Source of the DNA: DATFPK01 sp035264885
Lineage (GTDB): Bacteria; Actinomycetota; Thermoleophilia; Solirubrobacterales; 70-9
Direction of reading: 5' to 3'
Length of the DNA: 36,913 nt
Assembly (NCBI GenBank): GCA_035264885.1
Contig: DATFPK010000105.1
Coordinates: forward strand, 1 to 36,913
The position numbers and the translations under genes are program-made. Each line of letters begins with the position of its first letter. Position 1 is the stretch's first letter. Below are positions 29,003 through 36,896 of the stretch, one piece after another. The notes beneath the pieces are model-generated. The model did not search any database. It worked only from the letters and a program-made list of their open reading frames with translations, and was not told the DNA's origin.

Positions 29003-30448
29003 ATGACGGGTGCCCGAGTGCTCCGGCGGACGAGGCGAAGCCTTCCATTCGCGCTGGCGCTGCTGGCGGCGGCGGTTCCGAGGGCGTCGGCCACCACGTT
29101 CGTCGCCGACCGGCTGACCGACAACCAGACCAACGGCTGCGCGCTCGGAGGTTGCACGCTGCGGGAGGCGGTCCTCGCCGCGAACGTCCACGCCGGCGCC
29201 GACGTCGTCGCGATGACCGAGGGGCGCTACGTCCTCCAGCGGGCGGGAACGGGCGAGGACGCCGGGCAGACCGGGGACCTCGACCTGCGCGGACCGCTGA
29301 CGATCACAGGGGAGGGGGCCAAGAAGACCTTCATCGACGCCCAGCCGATCGGCATCTCCGCTCCGGACTCCGGCGACCGCGTCTTCGACCTTCACGGTGG
29401 CGACGTGACCGTGCGCGGCATCCGGATGGACAACTCGGAGGTGAGAGGGGACGGCGGTGCGATCCGTGCCGTGGGCCACGGGTCGCTCCTCCTGCGCGGA
29501 ACCGGCGTCGGGGACGCGACCGCCGCCAGGGGCAGGGGCGGTGGGATATTCACGCAGCGTGGCTACTCCTTGCGGCTCGTCGAGTCGCGCGTCGACAACG
29601 ACCACGCCGGCCGCTCGGGCGGCGGCATCTACTCCGTCGGGAAGCTGGTGGTCACGAACAGCGCGGTCGACGACAACCACGCCGGTGGCAACGGCGGGTC
29701 GATCTTCGCGGCCGGACGGACCGAGATCTCGCGCAGCGCGATTCACGACTCCGAGGCGCGAAGTTTCGGCGGCGCGATCGGGGCGAGCGGCAGGTTGACC
29801 CTCAGGAGCAGTGTCGTGAGCGACAGCCGCGCGCGCCTCGGCGGCGGCGGCGTCTGGCTCAAGGGCGGCGCGGCCCGCGACTCGATCAGCCGTACGACGA
29901 TGGTCTCCCTGCACGCCGAAGGTCCGTCGGCGAAGGGCGGCGCGATCCTCGTCGACGGCCCCCGCCTCGGGATCACCAACTCGACCATCGCCTATGACGA
30001 CTCAAAGGGGGGAGGCGCCGGGGTGGCCGTGGCCAGCGGCCGAGTCCTCCTCTCGAGCTCCACGGTGACCCAGAACGACTCGCGGCGGCGCGGCGGCGGC
30101 CTGCTCTCCGCGGGCGGAGTCGTCGCGATGCGCAACACGATCGTCGCCGCCAACAAGGAAGGACGCCGCCCCAGCGATTGCGTCGGGAGCATACGCTCGA
30201 AGGGCCACAACCTCTCGGGCTTCCACTGCGCCGGTCTCGGCGCCCGGGGCGATGTCCGCACCAGGCACCCCCTGCTGGGGCCGGTCCAGAATCACGGCGG
30301 TCCCAGCCCGACGGCGTCGCTGCGAAGCGGCTCGCCGGCGATCAACGCCGGGGGACCGGGTTGCCCGCCGCGTGATCAGCGTGGCTTCCGTCGCCGCGGG
30401 CGCTGCGACATCGGCGCCTTCGAGTTCCGCGGCCGGCGCGGCGGCTGA
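29003..30448 (+). CDS. secreted CSLREA-domain parallel beta-helix protein
   Basis: A 481-residue exported protein. A basic start and hydrophobic core (SLPFALALLAAAVPRASA) form the signal peptide. The CSLREA motif follows as GCTLREAVLAAN. The body is a right-handed parallel beta-helix of about 10-12 coils, each with a GGGI/GGAI turn (RGGGIFTQRGYSLRLVESRV, SGGGIYSVGKLVVTNSAVDD, FGGAIGASGRLTLRSSVVSD). The end DQRGFRRRGRCDIGAFEF is the standard C-terminus of such proteins. These are secreted or surface proteins, often adhesins or polysaccharide-active, but no catalytic residues can be read. It diverges from metH and converges on the aldehyde dehydrogenase. Confidence 0.9.
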   Translation: MTGARVLRRTRRSLPFALALLAAAVPRASATTFVADRLTDNQTNGCALGGCTLREAVLAANVHAGADVVAMTEGRYVLQRAGTGEDAGQTGDLDLRGPLTITGEGAKKTFIDAQPIGISAPDSGDRVFDLHGGDVTVRGIRMDNSEVRGDGGAIRAVGHGSLLLRGTGVGDATAARGRGGGIFTQRGYSLRLVESRVDNDHAGRSGGGIYSVGKLVVTNSAVDDNHAGGNGGSIFAAGRTEISRSAIHDSEARSFGGAIGASGRLTLRSSVVSDSRARLGGGGVWLKGGAARDSISRTTMVSLHAEGPSAKGGAILVDGPRLGITNSTIAYDDSKGGGAGVAVASGRVLLSSSTVTQNDSRRRGGGLLSAGGVVAMRNTIVAANKEGRRPSDCVGSIRSKGHNLSGFHCAGLGARGDVRTRHPLLGPVQNHGGPSPTASLRSGSPAINAGGPGCPPRDQRGFRRRGRCDIGAFEFRGRRGG

Positions 30449-30467
30449 CGGCTCCTAGCCGCGCCGG
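30433..30467. terminator. bidirectional terminator between beta-helix gene and aldehyde dehydrogenase
   Basis: CCGGCGCGGC and GCCGCGCCGG form a perfect 10-bp stem with a 15-nt loop. The stop codons of both convergent genes lie in the loop. Confidence 0.65.
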
Positions 30468-32014
30468 AAACGGTTCAGCCCGCGCGCGTTGAACAGGCGG
30501 GCGGCGCGGCGCAGGAGGTTGCGGCGCTTGTCGGTGTAGGGGTACCAGAAGAGCTCGCGGTCGCCGCCGAAGCGGGTGACGACGATCGATTCGGGCCGGC
30601 AGTACTTCTTGATCCCCCACTCGCCGTGGCGGAAGCCGACGCCCGAGTCCTTCCAGCCGCCCATGGGCACGTCGGGCGCGAGGTAGTTGGTGAGGACGTC
30701 GTTGACGTTGATCGCCCCGCACTCGACCCGGCGGGCGACTGCCTCGGCGTGGCGCTTGGCGCCGAAAACCGAGCCGGAAAGGCCGTAGCGGGTGTCGTTG
30801 GCGAGCTTCAGCGCCTCCTCCTCGTCGCGGACCTTCATCACGCCGACCACGGGCCCGAAGGTCTCGTCGCGCATCACCTTCATCGAGTGGTCGACGTCGA
30901 CCAGGACGGTCGGCTCGAAATAGTCGCCCTCCCCTTCGGCGCGCTTGCCGCCGGTCAGCGCCCGGGCGCCGTTCTCGAGGGCGTCCTCGACGTGGCCCTC
31001 GACGATCTCGGTCTGGTTCGGGGAGGTCATCGCGCCGACCTCCTTGCCGTAGTCGGCGCCGTCGGCTCCCTGGCGCAGGCCGCTGACCTCCTCGGTCAGC
31101 TTCTCGAGGAACTCGTCGTAGACCGGCTCCTCGACGTAGATGCGCTCGACCGACATGCAGATCTGACCTGAATTGGCCATCGACCCCCAGGCGGCGGCGT
31201 TGGCGGCGCGCTTCACGTTGGCGTCCCGTAGAACGATCATCGGGTCCTTTCCCCCGAGCTCGAGGGTGACGGGCGTCAGCGTCCCGGCCGCCCGCGCCAT
31301 CACCTTCTTGCCGGTCCGGTCGGAACCGGTGAAGTGAATGAAGTCGGCCTGGTCGATCAGCTCGGTCGCCGTCTCCGCCATCCCGTTGACGACGTCGACC
31401 ACGCCGGGGCCGCCGATCTCGTCTTTCCACGCCTGGGCCACCTCGTTGAGGCCGAGCGGCGTGAACTCGGACGGCTTGAAGACGACCGCCGCCCCGGCCT
31501 GCAGCGCCGGGATCGCGTCGCCCAGCGAGAGCATCAGCGGGAAGTTCCAGGGGCTGATGATCCCGACGACGGGATAGGGCCGGTGCTGGACCCGCAGCTT
31601 CTTGGCCGCCATCAGCGCGGAGTGGGGCCGCACCTTCTGCTCGCCGATGAACCTGTCCGCCTTCGACCCGTAGAAGTTGATGAGGTCGGCGAGGAACACG
31701 GTCTCGCTGGCGGCCTCGGCCCGGACCTTGCCGGTCTCCGCCTGCATCGTGTCGGCGACGCGGTCGTGGTTGTCGAGGAGCCAGTCGCGGAGCCTTGCGA
31801 GCACGCGGTAACGGCCCTTGTTGCCGAGCGCCTCCCACTCGGGCTGGGCGGCGCGGACGCGCTCCACCGCGCGGCGGACCTCTTCGGGCGGGGTGATCGG
31901 AACCTCGCGCAGGACCTCTCCGGTCGCCGGATTGCGGACCGCGAAGATTCCGGCCGCGCCGGCCTCGGCTCCCGCTCCGTTCGTCGCCTGCTGGGCTGCC
32001 GTCGCGCTCTTCAC
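30455..32014 (-). CDS. aldehyde dehydrogenase (succinate-semialdehyde dehydrogenase-like)
   Basis: NAD(P)-dependent oxidation of an aldehyde to its acid. About 519 residues. Present are the cofactor-site motifs GIISPWNFPLMLSLGDAIPA and FTGSDRTGKKVM, the catalytic Glu in VTLELGGKDP, and the catalytic Cys in NSGQICMSVERIYVE. The C-terminal tail (about 40 residues after KKYCRPESIVV) is basic, as in the membrane-near group annotated as succinic semialdehyde dehydrogenase in actinobacteria. I chose the GTG at 32014, with GAGAGGAG about 8 nt upstream, rather than the first in-frame start at 32062, which would overlap the -10 box. A TAGGAT promoter and a palindrome lie just upstream. Confidence 0.93.
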   Translation of the reverse strand: MKSATAAQQATNGAGAEAGAAGIFAVRNPATGEVLREVPITPPEEVRRAVERVRAAQPEWEALGNKGRYRVLARLRDWLLDNHDRVADTMQAETGKVRAEAASETVFLADLINFYGSKADRFIGEQKVRPHSALMAAKKLRVQHRPYPVVGIISPWNFPLMLSLGDAIPALQAGAAVVFKPSEFTPLGLNEVAQAWKDEIGGPGVVDVVNGMAETATELIDQADFIHFTGSDRTGKKVMARAAGTLTPVTLELGGKDPMIVLRDANVKRAANAAAWGSMANSGQICMSVERIYVEEPVYDEFLEKLTEEVSGLRQGADGADYGKEVGAMTSPNQTEIVEGHVEDALENGARALTGGKRAEGEGDYFEPTVLVDVDHSMKVMRDETFGPVVGVMKVRDEEEALKLANDTRYGLSGSVFGAKRHAEAVARRVECGAINVNDVLTNYLAPDVPMGGWKDSGVGFRHGEWGIKKYCRPESIVVTRFGGDRELFWYPYTDKRRNLLRRAARLFNARGLNRFRRG

Positions 32015-32034
32015 CTGAACCGCTCCTCTCGCGT

Positions 32035-32055
32035 TTGGCCGGGTGGCCAATCCTA
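32035..32055 (-). promoter_or_regulatory. -10 box and abutting operator-like palindrome of the aldehyde dehydrogenase gene
   Basis: Reverse-strand TAGGAT (32055-32050) is joined to the palindrome TTGGCC-ACCC-GGCCAA (32050-32035), which covers the expected transcription start. A repressor bound there would block initiation. The start codon and its Shine-Dalgarno follow 20 nt downstream. Confidence 0.5.
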
Positions 32056-32067
32056 GCCCCACTCCTT

Positions 32068-32108
32068 GTGGACGAAGTTTTCCTCGCGATTGAGGAAAAC
32101 TCGTCCGC
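32068..32108 (-). terminator. strong hairpin after the sugar-dehydrogenase operon
   Basis: GACGAAGTTTTCCTC and GAGGAAAACTCGTC pair along 14 bp with one bulged A and a 6-nt loop, and flanking bases extend the stem to about 17 bp. It begins at the stop codon of the last dehydrogenase gene and separates that operon from the aldehyde dehydrogenase promoter. There is no T tract. Confidence 0.65.
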
Positions 32109-33331
32109 TAGCGGGACGCGGCGATCCGGAAGAGGGCGCCGTCGATCGAGGTGACGAAGATCCGGCCGTCCGGGGTCTCGCCGAAGGAGCTGACCGAGCC
32201 GGGGACCAGGCCGGTGGGCCTCTCGTCCCGGGCGCCGCCGAGGGCAGGGATGAGGCTGCGGATCTCCCCGCCGCAGTAGTCGGCGTAGACGTAGCGGCCC
32301 AGCAGCGCCGGCAGCGAGCGGTCGCGGACCACGTAGCCGCCGGTGATCGAGCAGCCCGAGGGGCCGCCGGGGGCGGCGTAGACGCCGTGGCCGTAGACGA
32401 AGATCGGCCGGGTCGTGCCGCCGGGGTCCGGCGTCCCGCTGTTGGCGCAGTCGGAGCTGCAGTCATACGGCGCCAGGCCCTCGAACGCGTCCCAGCCGAA
32501 GTTGGCGCCGTTCGCGGCGGCGACGGTCGTGTAGTCGAGCTCCTCATAGCGACTCTGGCCGACGTCGGCGATCGCGATCCGGTCGGGGCGCCGCGCCAGC
32601 TCCTGGAACGAGAAGCGGTAGGGGTTGCGCAGCCCGTAGCTGAAGATCTCGTCGCGCCCTGGCCGGCCGACGAAGGGGTTGGAGCGCGGTACCCGGTAGG
32701 GCCGGCCGCGCTTCGACGGGCGCGGGTCGATTCGCAGAATCTTCCCGAGCAGCAGGTCGCGGTTCTGCGCGTTGTTCGGTGGATCGCCTTTCGCGCCGCC
32801 ATCTCCGGTCGACGCGTAGAGCAGGCCGTCCCGGAACTGGAGCTGTCCGCCGTTGTGGTTGGCGTGCACCGGGTGGGGGAACGAGAGGACCGGCCGGCGC
32901 GAGGCGGGCAGGGCCCGCGCCGGGCGGTCGGGTGAGCGGCGGAACTCGTCGATCTGGATGTCACCGCCCCGGTCCACGTAGTACACGTAGAAGCGCCCGC
33001 TCTTCCGGTATCCGGGCGGGAACGCCACCGACAGCAGCCCCTGCTCACCGCAGCCGGCGGGCAGGTCGCCGCAGACCGTGAGGCTCGAGATGTCCAGGAA
33101 CGGCGACGGCAGGAGACGCCCGCGCCGCAGGACCCGGATCACCCCGCCCTGCTCGACGACGAACAGCAGCTTCGGATAGCCGGGGGCGCCGGTGACGTGG
33201 ACCGGCCGCTGGAAGGTCCCGAGCGCGCGCAGCTCGAACCCGCCGGCGCCGTCACCCGCCGCCGGTGCCCTCGCCGGGACCGCGACGAGGGCGGCCAGCG
33301 CCGCCGCCACCGCCAGCAGCCGCGACCTCAT
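32108..33331 (-). CDS. PQQ-type glucose/sorbosone dehydrogenase paralogue 1 (secreted)
   Basis: A 407-residue member of the GSDH family, six-bladed propellers that bind PQQ and oxidise sugars or other alcohols outside the membrane. It has a signal peptide (AVAAALAALVAVPARAPAAG), KLLFVVEQGGVIRVL, EQGLLSVAFPPGY, the active-site His in HANHNGGQLQF, LLYASTGDGG, LRIDPRPS, and the late block GCSITGGYVVRDRSLPALLG, RYVYADYC. The ATG at 33331 overlaps the stop of the upstream paralogue by 4 bp. It has extra cysteines (CGDLPAGCG, CSSDCANSG) absent from the neighbours. The much longer open frame here, extending to 34825, is an artefact of GC bias. Substrate unknown. Confidence 0.92.
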   Translation of the reverse strand: MRSRLLAVAAALAALVAVPARAPAAGDGAGGFELRALGTFQRPVHVTGAPGYPKLLFVVEQGGVIRVLRRGRLLPSPFLDISSLTVCGDLPAGCGEQGLLSVAFPPGYRKSGRFYVYYVDRGGDIQIDEFRRSPDRPARALPASRRPVLSFPHPVHANHNGGQLQFRDGLLYASTGDGGAKGDPPNNAQNRDLLLGKILRIDPRPSKRGRPYRVPRSNPFVGRPGRDEIFSYGLRNPYRFSFQELARRPDRIAIADVGQSRYEELDYTTVAAANGANFGWDAFEGLAPYDCSSDCANSGTPDPGGTTRPIFVYGHGVYAAPGGPSGCSITGGYVVRDRSLPALLGRYVYADYCGGEIRSLIPALGGARDERPTGLVPGSVSSFGETPDGRIFVTSIDGALFRIAASR

Positions 33332-34503
33332 CGCGGCACGAGGCGGTACACGGGCCCGTCGAGCGAGACCGCGTAGAGCCGGCCCCGCGTGTCCTCGCCG
33401 AACCCGCTGGGGCTCGGCACCCTCAGCCCGGTCGACGGCGCCCGCCGCACTCGGCGCAGCGTCGGCCTGAAGCTGCGGATCAGCCCCTCGCAGAGGTCGG
33501 CGAAGACGTAGCGCTTGTAGAGCGACCGCAGCCGCCGGTCGCGGACGACGAACCCGCCGATCACGGTGCAGCCCTGGCTGCGCCCGTAGGCGTAGACCGG
33601 CTTGATGCTGTGCCGCGCACAGGCCCCGTCGCACTCGAACGGGGCGAATCCCTCGAACTCGTCCCAGCCGAAGAACCCGCCACGCGCCTTGCCGATCGGC
33701 TCGTAGTCGACCTCCTCGAAGCGGTCCTGGCCGACGTCGCCGATCACGATCCGCGGCCGCCGGGCGGTGATTCCGTCGAACGAGAAGCGCCAGGGGTTGC
33801 GCAGCCCGTAGGAGAAGATCTCGTTGCGTCCGCGGCGGCCGACGAACGGGTTGGAGCGGGGAACGATGTAGTCGCGGCGGCCGCGCGGGTTGCGCGGGTT
33901 GATCCGCAGGATCTTGCCGAGCAGCGTTCGTTTGCTCTTGGCGTTGTCGGGCGGGTCGCCGCCGGCCCCGCCATCGCCGGTCGCGATGTACAGCAGCTTG
34001 CCCAGGAACTGGAGCTGGCCGCCGTTGTGGTTGGAGTTGACCGGGTGGGGGATCCGCAGCACGGTCCGTCGTGACCCGCGCGCCGCTCGCAGCGCGCCGC
34101 GCCGGCGGAACTCGTCGATCCGCAGGTTGCCGGCATTGTCGACGTAGTAGACGTAGAACCGACCGCTGCGCTTGTAGTCGGGCGGGAAGGCGACCGAGAG
34201 CAGGCCCTGCTCCCCGCCGTACCGGACCAGGCCGGTGATGTTGAGGAACGACCGGCGCACCTTGTGGCCCCGCCGCAGGACCTTGATCCGCCCCGGCTGC
34301 TCGACCACGAAGAGGAGCCGCGGGTAGCCCGGGGCGCCGGCGACGTAGACGGGATCGTCGAAGCTGCCGATCCGCTTCAGCCCGACCCCGTCCCCGGGCC
34401 GCGCGCGGGTGGAGTCGGCTCCGGCAGGGAGCGCGATAGCCAGCGCGAGGCAGGCGGCCAGGACGGCGGCGTATCTCATCGGAGGCCCCAACACGCGAGA
34501 CAT
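33328..34503 (-). CDS. PQQ-type glucose/sorbosone dehydrogenase paralogue 2 (secreted)
   Basis: A 391-residue GSDH-family propeller. After a signal peptide (AVLAACLALAIALPAGA) come RLLFVVEQPGRIKVLRRG, EQGLLSVAFPPDYKRSGRFY, the active-site His in NSNHNGGQLQF, LLYIATGDGG and GLRNPWRFSFDG. IGDVGQDRFEEVDY, GCTVIGGFVVRDRRLRSLYK and RYVFADLC follow. It is close to paralogue 3 throughout, indicating a recent tandem duplication. Start is ATG 34503 (AGAGG upstream) or the ATG at 34479 nearer the hydrophobic core. It lies 12 bp after paralogue 3 and overlaps paralogue 1. Confidence 0.92.
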   Translation of the reverse strand: MSRVLGPPMRYAAVLAACLALAIALPAGADSTRARPGDGVGLKRIGSFDDPVYVAGAPGYPRLLFVVEQPGRIKVLRRGHKVRRSFLNITGLVRYGGEQGLLSVAFPPDYKRSGRFYVYYVDNAGNLRIDEFRRRGALRAARGSRRTVLRIPHPVNSNHNGGQLQFLGKLLYIATGDGGAGGDPPDNAKSKRTLLGKILRINPRNPRGRRDYIVPRSNPFVGRRGRNEIFSYGLRNPWRFSFDGITARRPRIVIGDVGQDRFEEVDYEPIGKARGGFFGWDEFEGFAPFECDGACARHSIKPVYAYGRSQGCTVIGGFVVRDRRLRSLYKRYVFADLCEGLIRSFRPTLRRVRRAPSTGLRVPSPSGFGEDTRGRLYAVSLDGPVYRLVPR

Positions 34504-34515
34504 GCGAAAGGACCT

Positions 34516-35673
34516 CTACTTTCGCGGGGCGAGCCGGTAAACCCTGCCGCCGAGGGAGGTCACGTAGAGGCGGCCGCGCGAATCCTCGCCGAACGAGATC
34601 GGGTTCCGCACCGTCAGGCCGGAGAAGCGGGCCCTCCTGACCCGCCGCAGGCGCGGGACGAAGCTGCGGATCCGGCCGGTGCAGAAATCGGCGAAGACAT
34701 AGCGGCCGAAGAGCGAGCGCAGGCGCCGGTCGCGGACGACGTAGCCGCCGAGCACCGTGCACCCGCGGTTGCGGCCGTAAGCGTAGACCGGCTTGATCTT
34801 CCGCCTGGCGCAGCGGCCGTCGCACTCGTAGGGGGCGAAGCCCTCGAACTCGTCCCAGCCGAAGAACCCGCCGCGAGCCGAGCGCAGCGTCCCGTAGTCG
34901 ATCTCCTCGAACCGCTCCTGACCGACGTCGGCGATCGCGATCCGCGGCCGCCGCGCCGTCACCCGGTCGAACGAGAACCGCCAGGGGTTGCGGAGCCCGT
35001 AGGCGAAGATCTGGTTGCGGCCGCGGCGGCCGACGAAGGGATTCAAGCGGGGCACCGAGTACGGCGCCGGCCCGCGCGGGTTGCGCGGGTCGATCCGGAG
35101 GATCTTGCCGAGCAGGCTGCGCGGGTCCTTCGCGTCATCGCCCGGGTCGCCGACGCCGCCGCCGTCGCCGGTGCCGATGTAGAGGAAGCGCCCGAGGAAC
35201 TGGAGCTGGCCGCCCATGTGGGTCGTGTAGGGCTGGTGAACGATCCGCATCACCGGCCGCCGCGATCCGCGCGCGGCGCGGAAGCGGGTGCGGCGCTTGA
35301 ACTCGTCGATCCGGATGTTTCCGGCGCTGTCGACGTAGAAGACGTAGAAGAGGCCGTTTCGCCTGTAGCGGGGATGAAAGGCGATCGAGAACAGCCCCTG
35401 CTCGTAGTTGAACTGAACCCGCCCGTGGATGTCGAGGAACTCGCCTCGCCTGCGGCCGCGGTTGAGCACGATGACCCGCCCCGGCTGCTCGACCACGAAC
35501 AGCAGCCGCGGGTATCCGGGGGCGGCGGTGACGTAGGTCGGGGTGTTGAAGCGGCCGACCTTGACCAGCTTCACGCCGCCCCGCCCCTTGCCGGGCCCCT
35601 GGCCGGCGGTCGCGGCGCCGCTCGCGGTGGCGGCGAGCGCCACCAGCAGCCCGGCCGCGACCCGAAGCCTCAT
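34516..35673 (-). CDS. PQQ-type glucose/sorbosone dehydrogenase paralogue 3 (secreted)
   Basis: A 385-residue GSDH-family protein: signal peptide (VAAGLLVALAATASGAATA), RLLFVVEQPGRVIVL, EQGLFSIAFHPRYRRNG, RFLYIGTGDGGG, GLRNPWRFSFDRV, ADVGQERFEEIDY and GCTVLGGYVVRDRRLRSLFG. The active-site segment differs from its neighbours: TTHMGGQLQF in place of NHNGG, keeping the His but changing the following Asn to Met. This may alter substrate or cofactor contacts. The start ATG overlaps the stop of paralogue 4 (ATGA), so translation is coupled. Confidence 0.92.
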   Translation of the reverse strand: MRLRVAAGLLVALAATASGAATAGQGPGKGRGGVKLVKVGRFNTPTYVTAAPGYPRLLFVVEQPGRVIVLNRGRRRGEFLDIHGRVQFNYEQGLFSIAFHPRYRRNGLFYVFYVDSAGNIRIDEFKRRTRFRAARGSRRPVMRIVHQPYTTHMGGQLQFLGRFLYIGTGDGGGVGDPGDDAKDPRSLLGKILRIDPRNPRGPAPYSVPRLNPFVGRRGRNQIFAYGLRNPWRFSFDRVTARRPRIAIADVGQERFEEIDYGTLRSARGGFFGWDEFEGFAPYECDGRCARRKIKPVYAYGRNRGCTVLGGYVVRDRRLRSLFGRYVFADFCTGRIRSFVPRLRRVRRARFSGLTVRNPISFGEDSRGRLYVTSLGGRVYRLAPRK

Positions 35674-36896
35674 CCGGCCGGGTCCAGCCGGTAGACCGAG
35701 CCGGTCTGCGAGGTGACGTAGATCCGGCCGGCCGCGTCCTCGCCGAAGGACGTGATCGCCGGCACCTCGACGCCCAGCGCCCGGTCGTCGCGGGCGCGGT
35801 CGTCGGCGGGCACGAAGCTGCGCAGCTGCCCTTCGCAGTAGTCCCCGTAGACGTAGCGGCCGTAGAGCGAGCGCAGGCTGCGGTCCCGGACGACGTAGCC
35901 GCCGGTCACCGAGCAGCCCTGGTCGCGTCCGTAGGTGTGGACCGGCGGGATCGCGCCCGGGGCGGTCTCGTCCTCGTTGTAGCGCGCGGTGCCCTCGAAC
36001 GCCGACCAGCCGAAGTTGCCGCCGGTGACCCCGGGGTGCGCGACGTCGATCTCCTCCTGGCTGTCCTGGCCGACGTCACCGATCCACAGGCTGCCCTCCG
36101 CGCGGTCGAACGAGAAGCGCCAGGGGTTGCGGAGCCCGTAGGCGAAGATCTCGGGCCGCGCGCCCGGCCGGATCCGGTTCCCGGGCACGACCGAGTATGG
36201 CCTCCCGCGGGACGGCCGCGGGTCGATCCGCAGGAGCTTGCCCAGCAGCGTCCCGAGGTTCTGGCCGTTACGGCGCGGGTCTCCCGCCGAGCCGCCGTCG
36301 CCGAAGCCGATGTAGAGGTCCCCATCCGGCCCGAACAGGACGAGGCCGCCGTTGTGGTTCTCGAACGGCTGGTCGACGAAGAGGACCTCGCGGGCGCTGC
36401 TCTCGTCGGCCACCAGCGGATCCTCCGCCGAGCGCCGGTACTCGACGATGCGGCTGTCGCCCTTGACGTCGGTGTAGTCGACGTAGAAGCGGCCGGTCTT
36501 GCCGTATTCGGGCGCGAAGGCGATCGAGAGGAGCCCCTGCTCGGAGCCGGTGCTGACCTGGCCGCTGATGTCGAGGAACGGCTTCCCTCGCAGCTCGCCT
36601 TCGCGGAGGACCCTGACGACGCCCCCCTTCTCGACCACGTAGAGGTCGCGGGCCCCGCTGGCGCCGCCGGACGCCGGCTGCGCGACGTAGATCGGCTCCT
36701 CGAAGTCGCCGACCTTGGCCAGCTTGACGCCGCCGCTGCCGTCGCCCACGCGCAGCGGCCCCCCGGTCCGCCCCTGCGGCGGCGGGGCGGGCGGCTGCTC
36801 GGTGGTCGCGGTGGTTTCGTCCTCACCGGACGATCCGCAGGCGCTGAGAGCCAGCGTGAGTGCGACCGCGACGACTGTGCGTCCGCGCAGGCTCAT
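35670..36896 (-). CDS. PQQ-type glucose/sorbosone dehydrogenase paralogue 4 (lipoprotein, first gene of operon)
   Basis: A 408-residue GSDH-family protein anchored as a lipoprotein: signal sequence VVAVALTLALSAC with a lipobox at LSAC, then a Thr/Glu/Pro/Gln-rich linker (ETTATTEQPPAPPPQ). The propeller follows: LYVVEKGGVVRVLREG, EQGLLSIAFAPEYGKTGRFY, ENHNGGLVLFGPDG with the active-site His, LYIGFGDGG, GLRNPWRFSFDRA, GCSVTGGYVVRDRSLRSLYG and RYVYGDYC. It is the promoter-proximal gene of the four; only 17 bp upstream of its ATG are in the window, so its promoter is not visible. The other three carry cleavable signals. Confidence 0.93.
   Translation of the reverse strand: MSLRGRTVVAVALTLALSACGSSGEDETTATTEQPPAPPPQGRTGGPLRVGDGSGGVKLAKVGDFEEPIYVAQPASGGASGARDLYVVEKGGVVRVLREGELRGKPFLDISGQVSTGSEQGLLSIAFAPEYGKTGRFYVDYTDVKGDSRIVEYRRSAEDPLVADESSAREVLFVDQPFENHNGGLVLFGPDGDLYIGFGDGGSAGDPRRNGQNLGTLLGKLLRIDPRPSRGRPYSVVPGNRIRPGARPEIFAYGLRNPWRFSFDRAEGSLWIGDVGQDSQEEIDVAHPGVTGGNFGWSAFEGTARYNEDETAPGAIPPVHTYGRDQGCSVTGGYVVRDRSLRSLYGRYVYGDYCEGQLRSFVPADDRARDDRALGVEVPAITSFGEDAAGRIYVTSQTGSVYRLDPAG

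Noticed and set aside
32108..34825. A 905-codon open frame on the reverse strand spanning two dehydrogenase genes
   Set aside because: Only its 3' part (32108-33331) is protein-like, with a signal peptide at 33331. The rest is an Arg/Pro/Ala-rich shadow of the neighbouring paralogues caused by high GC.
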